Shown here piece by piece: positions 53,316 to 63,015 of a DNA stretch of 64,000 nucleotides (position 1 is its first letter; every line of letters starts with the position of its first letter). The translations under genes were made by a program, and so were the position numbers. Source of the stretch: UBA4744 sp963707435 (lineage in GTDB: Bacteria > Actinomycetota > Acidimicrobiia > Spongiisociales > UBA4744); NCBI GenBank assembly GCA_963707435.1, contig CAVPPF010000007.1, positions 548,787 through 612,786 of the forward strand, in the 5' to 3' direction. A model generated the notes under the pieces. That model saw only the letters and a list, made by a program, of their open reading frames with translations, was not told the origin of the DNA and did not search any database.

Positions 53316-54110
53316 TCATTCTTCGCTCGTTCCGACCGTGACCAGTGTCGGGATCGGATCCCCCACCTTCCATGACAGCAGCCCTCCGGGAGGTGACTGG
53401 GGGCAGCGGTAAGAGATCGAATCCGGACCGGTGTCGGTCAGGTCGGAGCCGGGAACCCAGGTGTATGCAAGCCACGGATCGTTGAAGAAATTGTCAACGA
53501 AGAAGTCGCGACTCGGAGGTTCCGGAATGTCGTACCCGGCTGAGATCAAGCATCGGCGTAACGCCAGCTGGTACTCGTACATCAGCTCCCTGATCTCGAC
53601 CGTGTAGTCCGCGGCGGTGAGCTCGGGTAGACCCAACCCAGCTTCACAAGCTTCCGCTGCGTCGACCGCCGCCTGATTCTGGTCGACCGGAACGGCGGTA
53701 AAACTGATCCCATCTCCCGGGGGTATCACCTCGACCGCGAACCCTTGGTCCCGTATGCAGCGCACCAGCAGCTCGGTCGTGTAATAACGATCGATCTCGA
53801 ACGGACCGAAGCCGCTGAAGTCGCCATACCCGGTGATCGGCGCCGGTGCCGTGGTAGTCGTGGCGTCCTTCCCGGTTGCATCGACGGTCGTGGGCACTGT
53901 AGAGGATTCTGAGATTCCTTCGCCAACTGTTGGAACAAGCTCTACGGAAGAACCACTCGATGAACAACCGGTCGAAAGAATCAATAGGAGGAGGGCAGCA
54001 CCAAACCACCCGTTGAGATCGTAGGAGTTCTCAGTCGGCCACGGTCTCCGTGGCCATGTCCAGACTGGGGCCGATGCATTAGCGGCACTGTGCGGAATCC
54101 AGCCGATCAC
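53316..54110 (-). CDS. array lipoprotein H (four-Cys family)
   Basis: 264 residues. Lipobox LSTGC (Cys49 after a long N terminus), linker, ITGYGDFSGFGPFEID, CIRDQGF, EACEAGLGL, CLISAGYDIPEPPSRDFFVD, and RCPQSPPGG. Start overlaps the stop of lipoprotein I (ATGA). A complete member of the GYGDFSG subgroup. Confidence 0.75.
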   Translation of the reverse strand: MIGWIPHSAANASAPVWTWPRRPWPTENSYDLNGWFGAALLLLILSTGCSSSGSSVELVPTVGEGISESSTVPTTVDATGKDATTTTAPAPITGYGDFSGFGPFEIDRYYTTELLVRCIRDQGFAVEVIPPGDGISFTAVPVDQNQAAVDAAEACEAGLGLPELTAADYTVEIRELMYEYQLALRRCLISAGYDIPEPPSRDFFVDNFFNDPWLAYTWVPGSDLTDTGPDSISYRCPQSPPGGLLSWKVGDPIPTLVTVGTSEE

Positions 54111-54880
54111 GAGTCTGCGAACCCATCGCGGAGTATGGTCCCTAGATCGGCGGGACAGGTCTCTTGAATATGGAGCTGTTCTTCAAGGTCTGGCGGCGGG
54201 GGCGTACTTTCCGTCCCAGGCGCGACGCTGAGCGAGCTACCGAACGGAGTCGCCGCATATGGATGCCAATCATCGGCCGGGTTTGCGTTGAGATAGGCCG
54301 AGACGAAGGTATCTTCCGAGGGCGGTTCAACGGCCGGGAAGTCGTGTTCCAATAGGCAGGCCTGCACCTTGAGATACGCCTGGTACAGGGAACGAATCTC
54401 GTCTTCGGTCTGGGGCAGCGGTGAGAAGTGGCCGGCTGCAATGGCGCCTTCGAGGCAGGCGCCTTGAACCTGTACATACCGCTCCTGCTGACCGCCTGCT
54501 GACCCGTAGACGAACGGGTCTTGGCCCGGTTCAGCGATTACGTCGACCTCGAAACCGAAGTGCCCGAGGCATGAAGCTAGCCATTCCATGCTCTCGACGC
54601 TCCCGGCTGGTGGAGGTGGTTCAGGAAAGGGATACGTGGCCATCAGAGCGACCACTTCGTCTCGAACGATCTCCGTCTGCTCAGCGGACGTCGAGGTCGT
54701 GTTGGAAGCATCGGGAGTCCCGGGAGTAGCAACCGACGGAAATACACCTGTTGTGGAAGTGTCGGCCAGATCGGTTGAGTTCACTTCCGTCGAACATGAG
54801 CTAACAGCGACAGCCACCACCACGAGGGCGAGCCAACCCGGATGGGGTTGACTCACCCTGTGGAGCCAGGATGGGCTCAT
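54107..54880 (-). CDS. array lipoprotein I (four-Cys family), coupled to peptide J
   Basis: 257 residues. Lipobox VSSC (Cys29), CLGHFGF, ACLEGAI, CLLEHDFPAVEPPSEDTFVS, DWHPYAA, TCPADLG. The ATG at 54880 overlaps the stop of the peptide gene (ATGA), and its own stop overlaps lipoprotein H, so peptide J, I and H form one translationally coupled unit. Confidence 0.78.
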   Translation of the reverse strand: MSPSWLHRVSQPHPGWLALVVVAVAVSSCSTEVNSTDLADTSTTGVFPSVATPGTPDASNTTSTSAEQTEIVRDEVVALMATYPFPEPPPPAGSVESMEWLASCLGHFGFEVDVIAEPGQDPFVYGSAGGQQERYVQVQGACLEGAIAAGHFSPLPQTEDEIRSLYQAYLKVQACLLEHDFPAVEPPSEDTFVSAYLNANPADDWHPYAATPFGSSLSVAPGTESTPPPPDLEEQLHIQETCPADLGTILRDGFADS

Positions 54881-55167
54881 TGTGGGCACAAGGCCGTTTC
54901 GCTGTACACCGTAGGACCGGTGACGTCCCAACTCTGATTACCTGTGTGGAAACCCCAGTACACCTGCTTGTAGGTCTGGAGGTAGGGACCAGCTTGATTA
55001 AGACCTCGCCAATGGGTTTGTCCGGCCGTCGTGCTAGCCCAGCCACGCGTGTACATTTGACCACCACCTCCGCAGGCGACCGTGCCACCGGCCCACGCTG
55101 GGATAGTCATCGCAACAAGCAAAGCAACAACGAGAACAACCATAAGTAAAGGTCGAAGACGCAACAC
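54877..55167 (-). CDS. small secreted peptide J (possible bacteriocin-like)
   Basis: 96 residues. A basic start, a strong hydrophobic signal (LLMVVLVVALLVAMTIPAWA) and a signal-peptidase-I site AWA|GG, giving a mature peptide of about 70 residues with two Cys (VACGGGG and ALCPQ), Gly/Trp/Tyr-rich: THWRGLNQAG, VYWGFHTGNQSWDV, PTVYS. GTG start 4 bases after GAGGGGG. It resembles lactococcin-972-type bacteriocins in size, signal and composition, but a clear family match is not visible. Confidence 0.65.
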   Translation of the reverse strand: MLRLRPLLMVVLVVALLVAMTIPAWAGGTVACGGGGQMYTRGWASTTAGQTHWRGLNQAGPYLQTYKQVYWGFHTGNQSWDVTGPTVYSETALCPQ

Positions 55168-55550
55168 TTCACCCCCTCAATACGGGACTCCAGGTCAGCG
55201 TCGCCGAGATCTCGCTGCGGCGCCAACTCGAGCCAAACAATAGGGACCGCAAATACTCCTTTCTCCCGACGCCTCTGCTTGGTTCTTTGCCCCAGGGCAC
55301 AGATCAGTTCTCGATTCGCCATCGGTGTCTTTCCGCCTATTGACTGAGCAATGTCGCAACGCCACTTTGGTCGACCAACTCCTGTCAAGCGTCCGTCTGC
55401 CGGTGTCGCCCTGTGGTGCAAGCCGATCCTGCTCGTGTGCTCCCATCTTCTCTTTTCTGCCAACCGTGTCTTCTTGTCGCTTGGCGAATTCTTCGTTCCT
55501 GATTGAGCTCCCCTGCGATCAAACGGACAACACCAGTGGGCATGCGGAGA
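55168..55550. other. 383-base leader upstream of peptide J
   Basis: Probable promoter/leader of the J-I-H operon. A minus-strand frame of 71 codons (ATG 55322 to 55107) has an upstream GGAAAG and overlaps the start of J by 61 bases; its composition is not convincing as a gene. No clear -35/-10 pair found. Confidence 0.35.
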
Positions 55551-56358
55551 TCACCTTTCGGATACCGGGGCTATCGGATCACCGGGATCCCGGGCGCCGA
55601 ATCCTCCTGGTGGTCTGGAGGGACAGGCGACATCGAGTCGGTGAAGCATCGCGTCGTCAAGGGTGGTGTAGGGGTGTCCCGGGGAAAACTCGACTGCGCC
55701 ACCTTGGCTGATCGAGCTGGTCGAGGGTCACACGCGGTCCCCAGTCGATGTGTGCCTCTCGTTCGATGCAATCGACCCACGCCATCCTGTGCGCGTTAGT
55801 CGGCCCACATCTGTGGGGTGTCGTCGGCGACGGCGAGCGGAGGAAGTTGTAGCCCCTGTTGGCAGGCGATGTAGACGGCCGTCCCGACTCGGCGGACTTG
55901 ACCGGGGAGTTGATACCAGTTGAAGTCGCCGGTGTCGGTAATCACCTGAGCGAATCGGAGTCTGTGTCGGACACGCGCTCGTACGTCAGTTCCTGGACAG
56001 TTGTCGCGTCGAGGTCGAACCGCTGCTGGATGGTGAGTCCGGAAAAGTCGCCGTAACCCTCGACGGGCTCCACCAACCGGATGCCCCCACTTCGTCCACT
56101 GGTCGAATAACTGCCTTCAGGGTCGATCAACCCCCAATCGTGGGCAAGGTCGCTCAATCCGTTCCTGATTCTCGTCACGTTCTGCACGCCGGCCAGCGGC
56201 CTGCTCGGCGCAGTCGAGGATGGTGCCTGCGACCCTTCAGGGGATAACCTAGGGAATGTCGAGAGGGCTGGAGGCAGTGTCGTGTCTGCGGGCGCGCCGG
56301 TTTCCGAACAGGCCGTCACCACGAGCACAACCAGCGCGAGCGTTAGTGGAGGAGTCAT
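55551..56358 (-). pseudogene. array lipoprotein P (GYGDFSG/GGFG subgroup), broken
   Basis: Starts at ATG 56358 with lipobox VTAC (Cys17) and continues to PVEGYGDFSGLTIQQRFDLD. A frameshift near 55945, a TAA near 55797 and further frameshifts near 55780 and 55670 follow. The pieces QVITDTGDFNWYQLP, AWVDCIEREAHIDW, RLDVACPSRPPGGFGARDPGDP identify the family's C-terminal half. The ATG overlaps the stop of lipoprotein Q (ATGA). Confidence 0.72.
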
Positions 56359-57147
56359 GGTGTCGGTATGGGTATGACCGGATCTCCGGGATCCCAATCC
56401 CCGAAGCCCCCGACCGGGCTCTGAGGACACACTTGGTTGAGACGGCTAAGTTCTGCGACGTCTGCGACAAGATCGTCGTAAGGGTTCCACGCCCCGGCCT
56501 GGAGAGTCACGAACACGTCCACCGATGGCGGTTCGGTCACCGAATACCCTTCCGATTCCAGACACCGCGACGGCAATCAAATAGGCGTGGATCTCTTCTA
56601 GCTGTTCGACCGTGGGCGGGACCGGCTTCTCGAGCCGGAGCCCTTCCCGGCAGGCAGTCAGCACCGCCTGTGCGAGCTGGTTCTGCTCCGGCGGCACCGC
56701 CTGAAACAGGAGCCCTGCCCCATCCTCAGTCGGCGTGAGGAAGAACCCGTGGTCGGCGACGCACCGGGCCAGCAGCCGGACCGACTGGTAATTGTCGACT
56801 TCGAATCGATCTTGTCCCGAGAAGTCACCATAGCCGGTGACCGGCTCGAAGATCAGCGGGTCACCGTCGGAATCCACCGGACCCACATACTCACCATCGG
56901 GGGACACCATACCCAGCTGCTCCGCTCGCGCCCACGGATCCTCGTATGTTTCCAACCCAGGCGGTGTCGACCCCGTTGGCACAGGCGAAACCGCTGTAGA
57001 TGAACCGGTCGTCGTCACGACTCCCGGTGAGGTGGTAGCGATGTTGGTTGACGTTGAGCAACCAGCCAACACCACTACCGACACAAGCACCGTGCCAACC
57101 CTGCCGATCACCCCGTCAGACAGAGCGTTCGAATGGGGTTGGTTCAT
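56355..57147 (-). pseudogene. array lipoprotein Q, one frameshift
   Basis: ATG 57147, lipobox VLAGC (Cys30), linker, PVTGYGDFSGQDRFEVD, CVADHGF, TACREGL, then a frameshift near 56580; the other frame continues CLESEGYSVTEPPSVDVFV, AWNPYDDL, VCPQSPVGGFGDWDPGDP to the stop at 56355. One base change would restore a normal 260-residue member. Its start overlaps the stop of peptide gene K (ATGA). Confidence 0.75.
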
Positions 57148-57464
57148 ACACCCCAGCAGTACGCATAGGTGTCCGCTGTGTAGACCGTACCCTCGGTGCT
57201 GACAACCCTCCATGAGTTGGGACCGTAGACCTGAGTGGCCTTGGTTCTCGTAACCGGGGATGCGCCATCGATATAGAAAGCGACTGTACCGTATTACCAC
57301 TGGGTACTTGAATACTGACGTCATAAGTTGACTTTGAGTGGACTGCGATCTTGTTGGTGCAGGTCGCCGGACCCGCTATCTACACCGTAGGCTAGCGCTG
57401 GTAGCGCCACCTGAAACACAAGGACCACGACAAGGGCGACAGCCAGTGCAGTTCTTTTGATCAT
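57144..57464 (-). pseudogene. small secreted peptide K, two frameshifts
   Basis: ATG 57464: signal KRTALAVALVVVLVFQVALPALA, then frameshifts near 57370 and 57287. In sum the frames give PATCTNKIAVHSKSTY, VAFYIDGASPVTRTKATQVYG, and PNSWRVVSTEGTVYT ending AYCWGV. Like peptide J it is Trp/Tyr/Gly-rich with one Cys near each end. Its stop overlaps the start of lipoprotein Q, repeating the J-I arrangement. Confidence 0.65.
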
Positions 57465-57997
57465 TAGTGGTTTCCTTCCCTCCTATGCCAACTCCCATGG
57501 TTAGGTTCTATGCCAACCGGCTCCACTCACGTAGAGCCCATCTCGTCCTTTTTGTCCCTCTTTGTCTTCGGACGATGCTCGCCAAGTTAGGTGGGCTTTT
57601 GCCACCCGGTTTGTGCAGCCTCGCCCCTGGTTCGAGGGCGAAGGAGACCTTGAGATCGATCACCAGTGCGGATCGTATGCGCTCCTTTCCTCTGATGTAT
57701 CTCATTGGTACTTTGCCCAAGAGCCCGATCCGGTCTACGAGCCGGGATCGGCAACGTCTGGCGGGGCACCCACGAGATTGCCTCTCCCGCCTACCTCCGC
57801 CACCTTCTCGCCGAGCCCAGTCTGCCGTTCCGAGGCTTGCAACATACCGATTGCTGCTTCGAGTCAGCTGAACCCTCTGTTGCAAAATGGGTTTCGTGGT
57901 CGCGGCTCGTCTCTGGCGCACACAGGCATACATGATCGTCCGGCGAGGACAAAGAACGCTGGCGCCCACTCAACGACCGACACAGCGGCCGGACGGG
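57465..57997. other. 533-base gap upstream of peptide K
   Basis: Lies between the exporter permease and peptide K. Both strands have short open frames without recognisable motifs. It probably holds the promoter of the K-Q-P unit. GGAGGG near 57476 is the likely ribosome-binding site of K. Confidence 0.35.
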
Positions 57998-59098
57998 CTA
58001 TGGGACTCGGAGGATTCGGACGGGGTCGCGGTAGGCGGCGATGAGGGCTGGGGGGATGGCGGCGAGGGCGGCGGTGAGGATAGCGAGGGTGGCTATGGCG
58101 ATGCTGAAGGGTAGGTCGGGTGGGGTGTCGGTCCACTGCCACACCAGTGTCCCTCCGATGAGGGTCCCGAGGGTGGCGCCAATGAGAGCGACCAGCAGTG
58201 TTTGGGTGGTGATGAGGGTGATGATGGTGGTGCGGCTGGCGCCGAGGGCACGCCGGCGGCCGAAGTTCGCGGCGGCGGACGGTGACCGACCCGTACAGGT
58301 TGAGCGCCACCAACACCAAACCGACGGCGAGGATGAGGGTGACCAGTTGGCGTCCGTATTCGCCGAGTTCGCCTTGCACGGCGGCGCGGATCCCGGCCAG
58401 GGTGGCGGAGGTTTCGACTCCGATCGAGGTGGGGTCGGCCGCATCCAACATCAGTAGCGCCGCCTCGGCAGTCGTGGTCACTTCTTCGGGAGTGGCGGCC
58501 AGGATGTGAATGGAACGGACCACCGGATCGGATTCGGCCGGGTCGGTAGCGGTGAGGGCGGATCGGTTGAGGAACCCCAGCGGATCACCAGCGGAGAATC
58601 CGCCCGCCGCGGCTAGGTCTTGGCCGTCGCCGGTGGTGACTCCCCGGCCGGGACTTGCAGTCCGAGGGTTTGTTGGGCGTCGGGTCCGACCAGCACCGTG
58701 CCCGGGTTTTGGTCCCACCCATCGGAGGTGATCACATCGGGCAGGTTGCCGTAGAGGGCCCGCACCACGGTCGGGTTGCCGGCGGGGATCCCGGCGGCTC
58801 GTATGTCTTGGGCGGGTCCCAGCCCGATCACCCACTCCACCCCTGATACACGGCTGATCCTTGCTACGGCGTCGGGGCGGATCCCGGCGGCGCCGTTGGT
58901 GTCGGTGATGGTCACCGAGCGGGTACCGGCCTCATCGATCCGGGACAGGACTTGTTGTTCGGCCTGGACGGTCTGACCGGTAGTGGAGAGGATCACCCCG
59001 CACACCGCCCCCCACAATCAGGGCGGTAACCACCGACTGACTGGCTGACTGGTAGCCACCCTCCCGGCCTCCACCAGCAGGCGTCCCGGGCGGCTCAT
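57998..59098 (-). pseudogene. FtsX/MacB-type ABC permease, broken
   Basis: An ATG at 59098 overlaps the ATPase stop. At least four frameshifts (near 59050 and 59010, 58645 and 58265) break one protein: VVTALIVG / AVCGVILSTTGQTVQAEQQVLSRI, then IRAAVQGELGEYGRQLVTLILAVGLVLVALNLYG, then GRRRALGASRTTIITLITTQTLL and a final helix ending IPPALIAAYRDPVRIL. This is an ABC permease with a large extracytoplasmic domain like those of MacB and lactococcin-972-group exporters. Confidence 0.75.
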
Positions 59099-59724
59099 AG
59101 TCCCAACACCTGATCACACACGGCGGCTACTTCCGGGTCGTGGGAAGCAATCACCACCGTGGCTTCCTCGCTGTGGGTGGGACGAGGGTGTGGATCACGA
59201 GGCGGGCGGTGACCGCATCGAGGTTCCCGGTTGGTTCGTCCGCTAGCACCAGCGAGGGGCGGTTGAGGAGCGCCCGACACAAAGCTACCCGTTGGGCTTG
59301 CCCGCCCGACACTTCACCGGGTTTGTGGTCGGCCCGCAACCCCACTTCGAAACGGTTCATCAGTTCTTGGGCCCGCCTGATTGCTTCTTTCCGTCGCATT
59401 CCTGTGTAGATCGACCCTTCGATCACGTTGTCCAACACGGTTCGGGACGGATCCAAGGCGGCGTCTGGACGCGAACCCCACCCGCCGGGCCCGGATCGAC
59501 GAGCGGACCCGATCCGGAGAACCCCCACTGACTCTCCATCAAGACTCAGGGTGCCTTCCCAGGGGGTCAGCAACAACCCCAACAGGTACAACAGGGTCGA
59601 TTTCCCCGACCCGGACCAGGCCGGTCACCCCCGACACCAACCCCGACCCGAACTCATAGGACAGGCCCGAAAGGATCGGTTCGGAACGTTGATACCCGAA
59701 CGACAGACCGTCGATGGTGATCAT
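59095..59724 (-). pseudogene. ABC transporter ATP-binding protein, broken
   Basis: Walker A GSGKSTLLYLLGLLL is reached only after a frameshift near 59620; two compensating shifts near 59510 and 59465 disturb the Q-loop (VGF/DAALDPSRTV); the signature VSGGQAQRVALCRALL and Walker B LVLADEPTGNLD are intact; a last shift near 59190 precedes the H-loop VIASHD. ATG overlaps the adaptor stop (ATGA). It would power export of a peptide. Confidence 0.8.
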
Positions 59725-60828
59725 CCCGACCCGGTCTCGCCCACCGGTAACACGATCACCGTGCCTGCCTCCACACCTTCCACCACGATCCCCTGCGAAG
59801 CCGCCACGACTGTCACCGGGATCTGCATACCATCCACCCCGATCACGAACGGCTGATTAGCTGCATCAGTGTGTAGGGCGGCAATAGGTACCACTGGACC
59901 GGACGCTTCGGGGATCACCACAATATCAGACCCGGAAATCGGTCCGCTTCTCTAAATCCACCCACCGGGCACAGTGGCTCCCCGCACAGCAGACCGCCAT
60001 CCCTGGCAGTGACGATCAGGTCCAACTGGCCGAACTCGGGTGACTCCACAGCCCGATCCACCCGACCCGACCACACGCCCTCCGGGAACGTCACCGCCAC
60101 CTCGGCTGACAGGGGCACCAGGTTGCGTTGCTCGATCGAGAGCGGCACCCGAAACATCGGATCGGCCGGCACCACCAACACCACCTCCTCCCCACCCCCA
60201 ACCGGGCCCCCACCGTCAGAGCCTCGGAGAACGCCACCCGCACCGGAAGTTCGGGCGCAAACACCACATCCCCGGCCCGGACTACCCCATCGTCGTTCAC
60301 TCCCAGCTCCTGTTGCCAGGCCCGCACCGCCGTTCGGGTCGACGACCCGAACGAACCATCCACTTCCCCCTCATACCATCCCAACTGAGCCAGCATCTCC
60401 TGCAGCTGGGCCACATCGGGCCCCTCGAACGCAACGAAAGGTCCCGAAACGCGGCCGCCCACCGCCACCACCACCGGGCGGAGATCGATGGTCTACAACA
60501 CCGAACCGGCCGACACCTCATCACCCGGCGTCACATCCACCGACGTGACCACCCCCGCTGCGCTGTTGCGGCCCACCGGCACCAGCTCCCACTCCGCCAC
60601 CGCCGTGAACGTCAAAGACCGGCCCACCGAACCTTCGTCCACCACAAACGTCACCGGCTCCGACCCACCCACCAAAGGATCCTCCGGCGAAACCAACGCC
60701 GTCCGACCAGCCCACCACCCCACAGCACCCGCCGCCACCACCACCAGAACCGCCAACACAACGAACAACGGACTCCGACCGCTATCCCCGCCCATCGTCA
60801 AGTGCGCCCGTCGGCCAATACTTGTCAT
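59721..60828 (-). pseudogene. HlyD-like periplasmic adaptor with peptidoglycan-binding domain, broken
   Basis: ATG 60828 with GGGGAG 5 bases upstream; a membrane helix (LFVVLAVLVVVAAGAVGWWAG); an in-frame TAG at 60493-60495 where Tyr is usual; a PGB-like segment (VAQLQEMLAQLGWYEGEVDGSFG); frameshifts near 60205 (in C5/G5 runs) and 59940; and a C-terminal barrel (PVVPIAALHTDAANQPFVI). Matches the actinobacterial adaptor that accompanies lactococcin-972-type exporter genes. Confidence 0.75.
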
Positions 60829-60880
60829 CGAGACTCCCCGGTGGAGATCGTGTTCATCCTACGTTCCAGTTCCGTCGGGT

Positions 60881-61528
60881 TCACTGATCCAGTTGTCCTA
60901 GCAACACGTCGATTTCCTGGGGGCAGGTTAACTCCAGTTCCTCCCAAAACTCTGTGCTGTAGTTTGCGCCGGCTTCGTCGAGGCTGGCCAGCTCACCGTA
61001 AGGGTGCCAGATAGTTCCTCACGATTCGATCCATGCATCTTCCGACGGCGGAGGGGAGACCGGATAGTCGTGCTCCAGCAGGCATTCGTAGGTCAGCAAC
61101 AAGGCCTGGTACCAGTCGCGGAGCGTGTCCTCATCCGGTAGCCCCACTGTCATGCCGGCCAATATCCGGTATTTGGTCGAGCAGTCACTGATGGCGCCCA
61201 CATACTTCTCCATTTGATCGGGTGGCGTGTCGAACAAGAGACCGTCACCGGTTCGATCGACCGTACCGGAGAAGCCATACCAGGCCATACACTCCAGCAC
61301 GAAGGCGAATTCGTCTGGAGGTTCCGCGTAATCGGGGACAGGGAACCCAACATCAATTGTCGAGGTTGAGGTCGTAGACGAAGCACCGCTGGACACTCCG
61401 CTTGGGCTGGAATTGACCGCTGTGGCCGGCACATCAATCGTCGTCTCCGTTGTGTTGGTGGAGCATGCACTCACCACCACAACGGACACGAACATACAGA
61501 CGAGGGCGATCCGCGTCACGCGTGCCAC
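60881..61528 (-). pseudogene. array lipoprotein M, interrupted by an in-frame TGA
   Basis: GTG 61528: lipobox VSAC (Cys22), linker, CMAWYGF, SDCSTKY, CLLEHDYPVSPPPSEDAWIES, TGA (61019-61021), then in the same frame IWHPYGEL and LTCPQEID to the stop at 60881. Every family motif is present, so a single nonsense change separates WxPY and CPQ from the rest. Its start overlaps the stop of peptide L (TAGTG). Confidence 0.75.
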
Positions 61529-61827
61529 TAGGAGATGGTCACACAACTCCCGTATGCATTCACGGTCTTGTCACTGTAGACATCGCCACTTCCCCAGGCA
61601 TATCCCCACCAGGTGTGAGATCTCGATTGGAGCCCGAGTCGTTGCCTCCACCAGCTTGTGGAGCCTCGGGTATGAGTCTGCCAGTTGTAGCCGTAGCCGT
61701 GGCTCTTGACGGTTTGGTTCGTCTGGCAGTATTTGGTCCGCCGGCAAGGAATCGCCTACCGCTCCGCCGGTACTGCGAGCGCTACAAGCAACAACATGGC
61801 TAGTGCAAGAATGGCTATCCGTCTCAT
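61528..61827 (-). pseudogene. small secreted peptide L, in-frame TAG
   Basis: ATG 61827 with GAGGAG upstream: signal RRIAILALAMLLLVALAVPA, then TAG at 61756-61758, then in frame TKYCQTNQTVKSHGYGYNW, THTRGSTSWW, HTWWGYAWGSGDVYS and YGSCVTIS. Same style as peptide J (WWGYAWGSG...VYS...C compared with YWGFHTGNQSW...VYS...C). Its stop shares one base with the start of lipoprotein M. Together with the exporter genes it forms an L-M-adaptor-ATPase-permease unit. Confidence 0.65.
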
Positions 61828-62077
61828 TTGTCTCCTCTCTTGCCGAATCGACCGCTTTTGTCGGAGTTGATTTGTCCGCCGATCCCGTCTCGATCTTGGC
61901 TCCTTTCGTTGACCAGCTCTCAACCGGTTGTTTGCCGAAGAGGCGTCACCGGTTCCCGCATCTGTTGATGTTCATGTGAACCTCCCCGAGTAATGCGCAG
62001 GCTCTGATCTTCCCCGGATTTGGTGAAGTCGGGGTAGTTGAATCGGGTGTGCTTCGACCCCGTGAAGGAGGGTCTGC

Positions 62078-62230
62078 ATGCCTTACCGATATTCGCCCGT
62101 TCGCCGCAAGGTCCTCGATCTGTTGGCCGCTGGGAGGTCGGTGGCCTCGCTTGAGTCGCTGGGGGGCCCAGTCGCCGGATCGGTGAACCAGATCGTGCCG
62201 ACGACTCCGGAGGGTCCATATCCCCCGCGG
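62078..62230 (+). mobile_element. IS3-type transposase OrfA remnant
   Basis: A fragment beginning YRYSPVRRKVLDLLAAGRSVASL matches the N-terminal helix-turn-helix of IS3/IS150-like OrfA. After that the frame degrades (Gln-Ser and Asp-Arg pieces in other frames), and there is no OrfB. GGAGG precedes the ATG. It lies between peptide L and lipoprotein R; no inverted repeats could be defined. Confidence 0.5.
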
Positions 62231-62261
62231 ATCCAACTCCGCGGCAGCCAAGGGTGGTCGC

Positions 62262-63010
62262 TCACTCGCCATCATCACCGGTTTCGGCCAGCTTCTCGAA
62301 GAGCACGACCAGATCCTGCGGGCACAGCCCTTCTGCCGTCGGAACGTCACCGGGTGAGAGAAGCGTGTAGGGATGCCACGCCTTTCCTCCGAATCGACAT
62401 ACACCTGCTCCGAAGGCGGTTCCGGGGCCGGTAGACCAGCGTCGATCAAACACTGATAGGTGAGCTGAAAGGCTTGATACTGGAGGGCTAGATCGGCTTC
62501 GGTAGGGGGTAACACCGGTCCCACCAGGCCTGAGTTGATCGCAGCCTCCTCACAAAGGCGGAGGACCTCTCGATACCGTTCGGTCTGTGATGGTCCCGGC
62601 GATGCCTCGAGACTCTGCTCGTGGAGATCCAACTTCACACTGAATCCCGCCGATTCGACACATGAGGCCAAGTAGTTCAGATGCTCCTCGCTCCCGTACG
62701 GCACCAACCCTCCGCGCAAGACCATATCCGCATACGGTCCGAGGCGTTCCGTGTACCCCGGGTCTGCGGCTACCGGTGGAAGCACCGGCTCCCATGCCAG
62801 ATCCGAGGGATGATCGGAAGTTGAAACTGGGACGGTCGAGGTACTTACCGACGTACCGGGGAGCGAGACGGACACCGAATCGACCTCCTGGCGACAGGCG
62901 GCCAGAACAACCGCCGTCACCACCAACGCGACAACGGTCCGACGCGCAATCCAGCCTCTCGGGTTCACGGTCGGGGCAGGCTGCGCTGGCTCCAGTGAGG
63001 TTTGGTTCAT
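62262..63010 (-). pseudogene. array lipoprotein R, one frameshift
   Basis: ATG 63010: lipobox LAAC (Cys39), linker, CVESAGF, LCEEAAI, CLIDAGLPAPEPPSEQVYVD, then a frameshift near 62390; the other frame reads GGKAWHPYTLL, GLCPQDLVV to the TGA at 62262. One base would restore a full member. Starts 5 bases after the stop of lipoprotein S. Confidence 0.75.
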
Positions 63011-63015
63011 CGGCG

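Noticed and set aside
54877..55167. Calling peptide J a confirmed lactococcin-972 family bacteriocin
   Set aside because: Size, signal peptide and exporter context agree, but I cannot see the family's core residues clearly. A profile search (PF09683) would be needed.
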